Positions 5,402 through 7,314 of a stretch of DNA of 7,314 nt are shown here, piece by piece (positions within the stretch are counted from its first letter, which is position 1; each line of letters begins with the position of its first letter). The notes beneath the pieces were generated by a model, which was not told the origin of the DNA, did not search any database, and saw nothing but the letters and a program-made list of their open reading frames with translations. The position numbers and the translations under genes are program-made. This DNA is from an uncultured Woeseiaceae bacterium (GTDB lineage: Bacteria > Pseudomonadota > Gammaproteobacteria > Woeseiales > Woeseiaceae), in the NCBI GenBank assembly GCA_947259435.1, contig CAMYMP010000389.1, positions 1 to 7,314 of the forward strand. Reading direction: 5' to 3'.

Positions 5402-6415
5402 CTAGGCTCGGCCGCTCTTTTTCAGGCGCTCGTTGATTTCCTGGCGTTTCTTACGGGCCGCTTCTTCAGCTAGACGGATCTGTTCGTTGCGCTCGATATC
5501 CGCTCGAATAACATTGATCCACTGATTCGCCACTCTGCGTGACCGCGGTGTCTTTGCAGCAGCCTGGAATGCCTCGATCCCGGCGCGATATTGCCGCAAA
5601 TTGTAAAGACACATGCCGAGGGAAATTTGTGCGTTGTCAGGGCTCTTGAGCCCACCCTTGCGAATGCCGTTTCGCACTGAAGTGACACATTCCTTGTATT
5701 CGCCAGTATTCAAAAGAGCGTTACCCAGACGAACATCGAGGTCACCGTCTGTGCTAAGTCGAGCCGCCTCCCTGAGCGCAGGTATCGCCTTCTCATTTTC
5801 CATCGATAACTGCCAGGCCTGCGAAAGCAAGCGATAGTTCTTGGCGTTCTTACTCACGCGACCCGATGCCATTTCTTTCTCGAGTAGCTGCCCCGCTTTG
5901 TAAGGAACCTCCCGCTGCATAAAGAGCTGAGCCATCGTTACGAGCTCAGACTCTTTTTCGAGCATCTTTTGGTCGAACGCCGCGGCATACGCATTCACCA
6001 GCTTGTCATCCTCGCCGAGTTCGGTATAAGCGCCGGCCAGCGAAAACCAGTAACGTTTTTTTGGCCAGTTCTGCAGCAAAATCTTCTGGATATCGCGCAC
6101 CTGACGATAGTCTTCCTGCTGGAAATACGCAAAGTTCAGCAACACGTACCAGTCTTCCTTGACCGGCTTCTCGCGCTTTTCCGCGACCCGCATGGCGTTC
6201 TTGATCGGCTCGATCATGTCTGAGTAGCGTTGTACCTGGTAAAGGTTCTGCGCTTTGAGAATAAACGGTTCGGGCGCAGGATTGGTTTCCAACTGGAACC
6301 ATTTGTCCAGCGTCGACAGGGCCTTCGGATACTGCTCCTCCATCGTGTACAGCTGCGCCATCGTATACGTAGTCTTCTTCTTCATCTGCTCTTCGAGACT
6401 AGGTATGGCTACCAT
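5402..6415 (-). pseudogene. TPR protein, C-terminal fragment after an internal stop
   Basis: This 337-codon open stretch is the in-frame continuation of the gene starting at 6763, separated only by one TAA codon and two sense codons. It is almost entirely tetratricopeptide repeat: about eight helical pairs are visible, such as TYTMAQLYTMEEQYPKALSTL, LLNFAYFQQEDYRQVRDI, LLSQAWQLSMENEKAIPAL, LGNALLNTGEYKECVTSV and LGMCLYNLRQYRAGIEAF. It ends in a charged, probable coiled-coil tail (RLAEEAARKKRQEINERLKK). ATG 6415 lies six bases after the stop, so re-initiation could make this piece, but without the signal peptide it would stay in the cytoplasm rather than the periplasm. Such TPR proteins follow tonB in TonB2-type clusters; their role there is assembly or support of the TonB complex, inferred from context. 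Confidence 0.85.
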
Positions 6416-6421
6416 ACGTTC

Positions 6422-6763
6422 TTAGGTTCGAATTGCGTTCTGCGTGTCTTCCATGTTGTAGTATACGAAACCGATGTAATTCAGAACGTTTGCCTGCTCG
6501 TACTCCGTGAGCTTGTCCGGATTGTAGAGATTATTCAGACTTTTTAACGCGCCCTTGTAGTCTTTGGCATCGACCATTTCCTGCGCTTTCTGAATTCGGT
6601 CGTAAACTTCCTTACTCACGGCTTGCGCTTGTTTGGTCTTTTGCTTCTCAGACTCGCGCTTGGCGGCATCCTCGTCATCCTGCGCAATGACGGGACCCAT
6701 AGCCAACACGCCGCATACCAGTGCCAGGCAAATTTTGAGAGAAAATCGATTCAAGCTATACAT
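6422..6763 (-). pseudogene. TPR protein, N-terminal fragment with signal peptide
   Basis: The 113-residue fragment starts with a classical signal peptide (MYSLNRFSLK, a hydrophobic core, probable cleavage VIA-QDD after residue 27), then a charged linker rich in Lys, Glu and Gln (29-50) and the first TPR-like helices (51-113, KAQEMVDAKDYKGALKSL and LNYIGFVYYNMEDTQNAI). It then meets TAA at 6424-6422. The next in-frame codons (GAA CGT ATG) continue the same repeat (..RT-x-ERMVAIPSL), so the stop replaces one codon, most likely tyrosine (TAC or TAT). The intact protein would be about 453 residues. The gene starts 44 bases after the tonB stop; GAGG lies 12 bases before the ATG, which is unusually far. 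Confidence 0.87.
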
Positions 6764-6807
6764 GTCGTTTTGTATCCTCTTCGATCACCAGGAACCCGTC
6801 AGGGTCG

Positions 6808-7314
6808 CTAATCCTCAATCTGAAATGAGATACGCGTCTTGACGTTCGGGACATCAACCGGCACGCCATCGACCACTCGAGGTTTGTATTTGAATTTCAG
6901 TACGGCGCGCAGCGCCGCTCTTTCGAAAAGACTGCTGGTCGAGAACAGCACCAAAGGATCGCGCACCGTGCCAGCTGTAGTCACCGTAAACGATAAATCA
7001 ACGTAGCCTTCCAATCCGCGTGACAACGCGCGTGCGGGATAAACAGGCGCTACGCGTACGATCGGCAAATAGTCGCCTTCGGCGATATTCATGCCACCGG
7101 GACCGCCAATGTTCGTTTCGGCCGTCATGGTCGGCGGTGGAACGTTTATCGTCGGTGCGTCCGGATCCATGCTGTCCATGTCTTGCGGTGGAGTTTCAGG
7201 CGGCGTCTCAGGCGGCTTGGGCGGTTTCTCGGGCGTAAAGTCCTCGACGTTCAAATTCTCGTTGCGCTTGACCCGGACAAACTCGAGCTTCGTCCGATCT
7301 CGCGGTTTCGTCAG
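6808..7314 (-). CDS. tonB: TonB family energy transducer (TonB2-like), C-terminal part
   Basis: 168 residues are visible; the N-terminus with its membrane anchor lies beyond the right edge (TonB2 proteins are usually about 205-210 residues). The first 20 residues resemble the basic linker after the anchor. A proline-rich spacer follows (about 27-45, PEKPPKPPETPPETPPQD) that spans the periplasm. The C-terminal domain begins at YLPIVRVAPVYPARAL (about 78) with LEGYVDLSFTVTTAGTVRDP and RAALRAVLKFKYKPRVVDG, ending TRISFQIED. This domain contacts the TonB box of outer-membrane receptors and passes on energy from ExbB-ExbD. The short size and the downstream TPR gene fit the TonB2 (TtpC-ExbB-ExbD-TonB2) type, so exbB/exbD genes are expected just to the right. 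No lesion is seen in the visible part. Confidence 0.9.
   Translation of the reverse strand: MTKPRDRTKLEFVRVKRNENLNVEDFTPEKPPKPPETPPETPPQDMDSMDPDAPTINVPPPTMTAETNIGGPGGMNIAEGDYLPIVRVAPVYPARALSRGLEGYVDLSFTVTTAGTVRDPLVLFSTSSLFERAALRAVLKFKYKPRVVDGVPVDVPNVKTRISFQIED

Noticed and set aside
6413..6430. Recoding of the TPR internal stop (selenocysteine, pyrrolysine or readthrough)
   Set aside because: The codon is TAA, which is not used for selenocysteine (TGA) or pyrrolysine (TAG), and a structural tyrosine-like position in a TPR helix gives no reason for recoding.

Overview
The window (about 55-58% GC by eye, no RNA genes, no insertion sequences, no CRISPR) looks like ordinary chromosomal DNA of a gammaproteobacterium. 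The evidence is the family content: an AlaA-type aminotransferase, a DUF6491-like lipoprotein, an adrenodoxin-type ferredoxin, electron-transfer flavoprotein etfBA, and a TonB2-style energy transducer followed by a periplasmic TPR protein. An environmental lineage is plausible, but the genus cannot be named from sequence alone.

Layout, left to right. Minus strand: a possible gene start running off the left edge (1-50), alaA (54-1268), a terminator (1295-1320), a small lipoprotein gene (1384-1851), a hairpin (1945-1965) and a mercaptopyruvate-type sulfurtransferase gene (1987-2739). Plus strand, divergent from the sulfurtransferase: etfB (2863-3612) and etfA (3612-4429), overlapping by one base. 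Minus strand again, converging on etfA with four bases between the stop codons: a peroxiredoxin (4434-4950) preceded by a [2Fe-2S] ferredoxin (4985-5305). Next comes a perfect 12-bp hairpin terminator (5343-5370), a TPR protein (5402-6763) and a TonB C-terminal region (6808-7314) cut by the right edge.

Functionally, etfBA moves electrons from acyl-CoA and related dehydrogenases to the quinone pool. Ferredoxin and peroxiredoxin form a small redox pair. TonB plus the TPR protein is the distal end of a TonB2-type system that energises outer-membrane receptors. AlaA makes alanine, and the sulfurtransferase handles thiol sulfur.

The striking feature is damage. Four genes between about 2.5 and 6.4 kb each carry one clean lesion in otherwise well-preserved sequence: an in-frame loss of roughly 35-40 residues in the sulfurtransferase, a frameshifting loss of roughly 130 bp in etfA, a 34-bp tandem duplication that frameshifts the peroxiredoxin, and a TAA stop inside the TPR gene. 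This is either very recent decay or a sequencing/assembly problem; the sequence alone cannot decide. I found no new defence, mobile or biosynthetic system. The best regulatory observation is a promoter-like pair for the ferredoxin whose -35 box lies inside the upstream operon's terminator hairpin.
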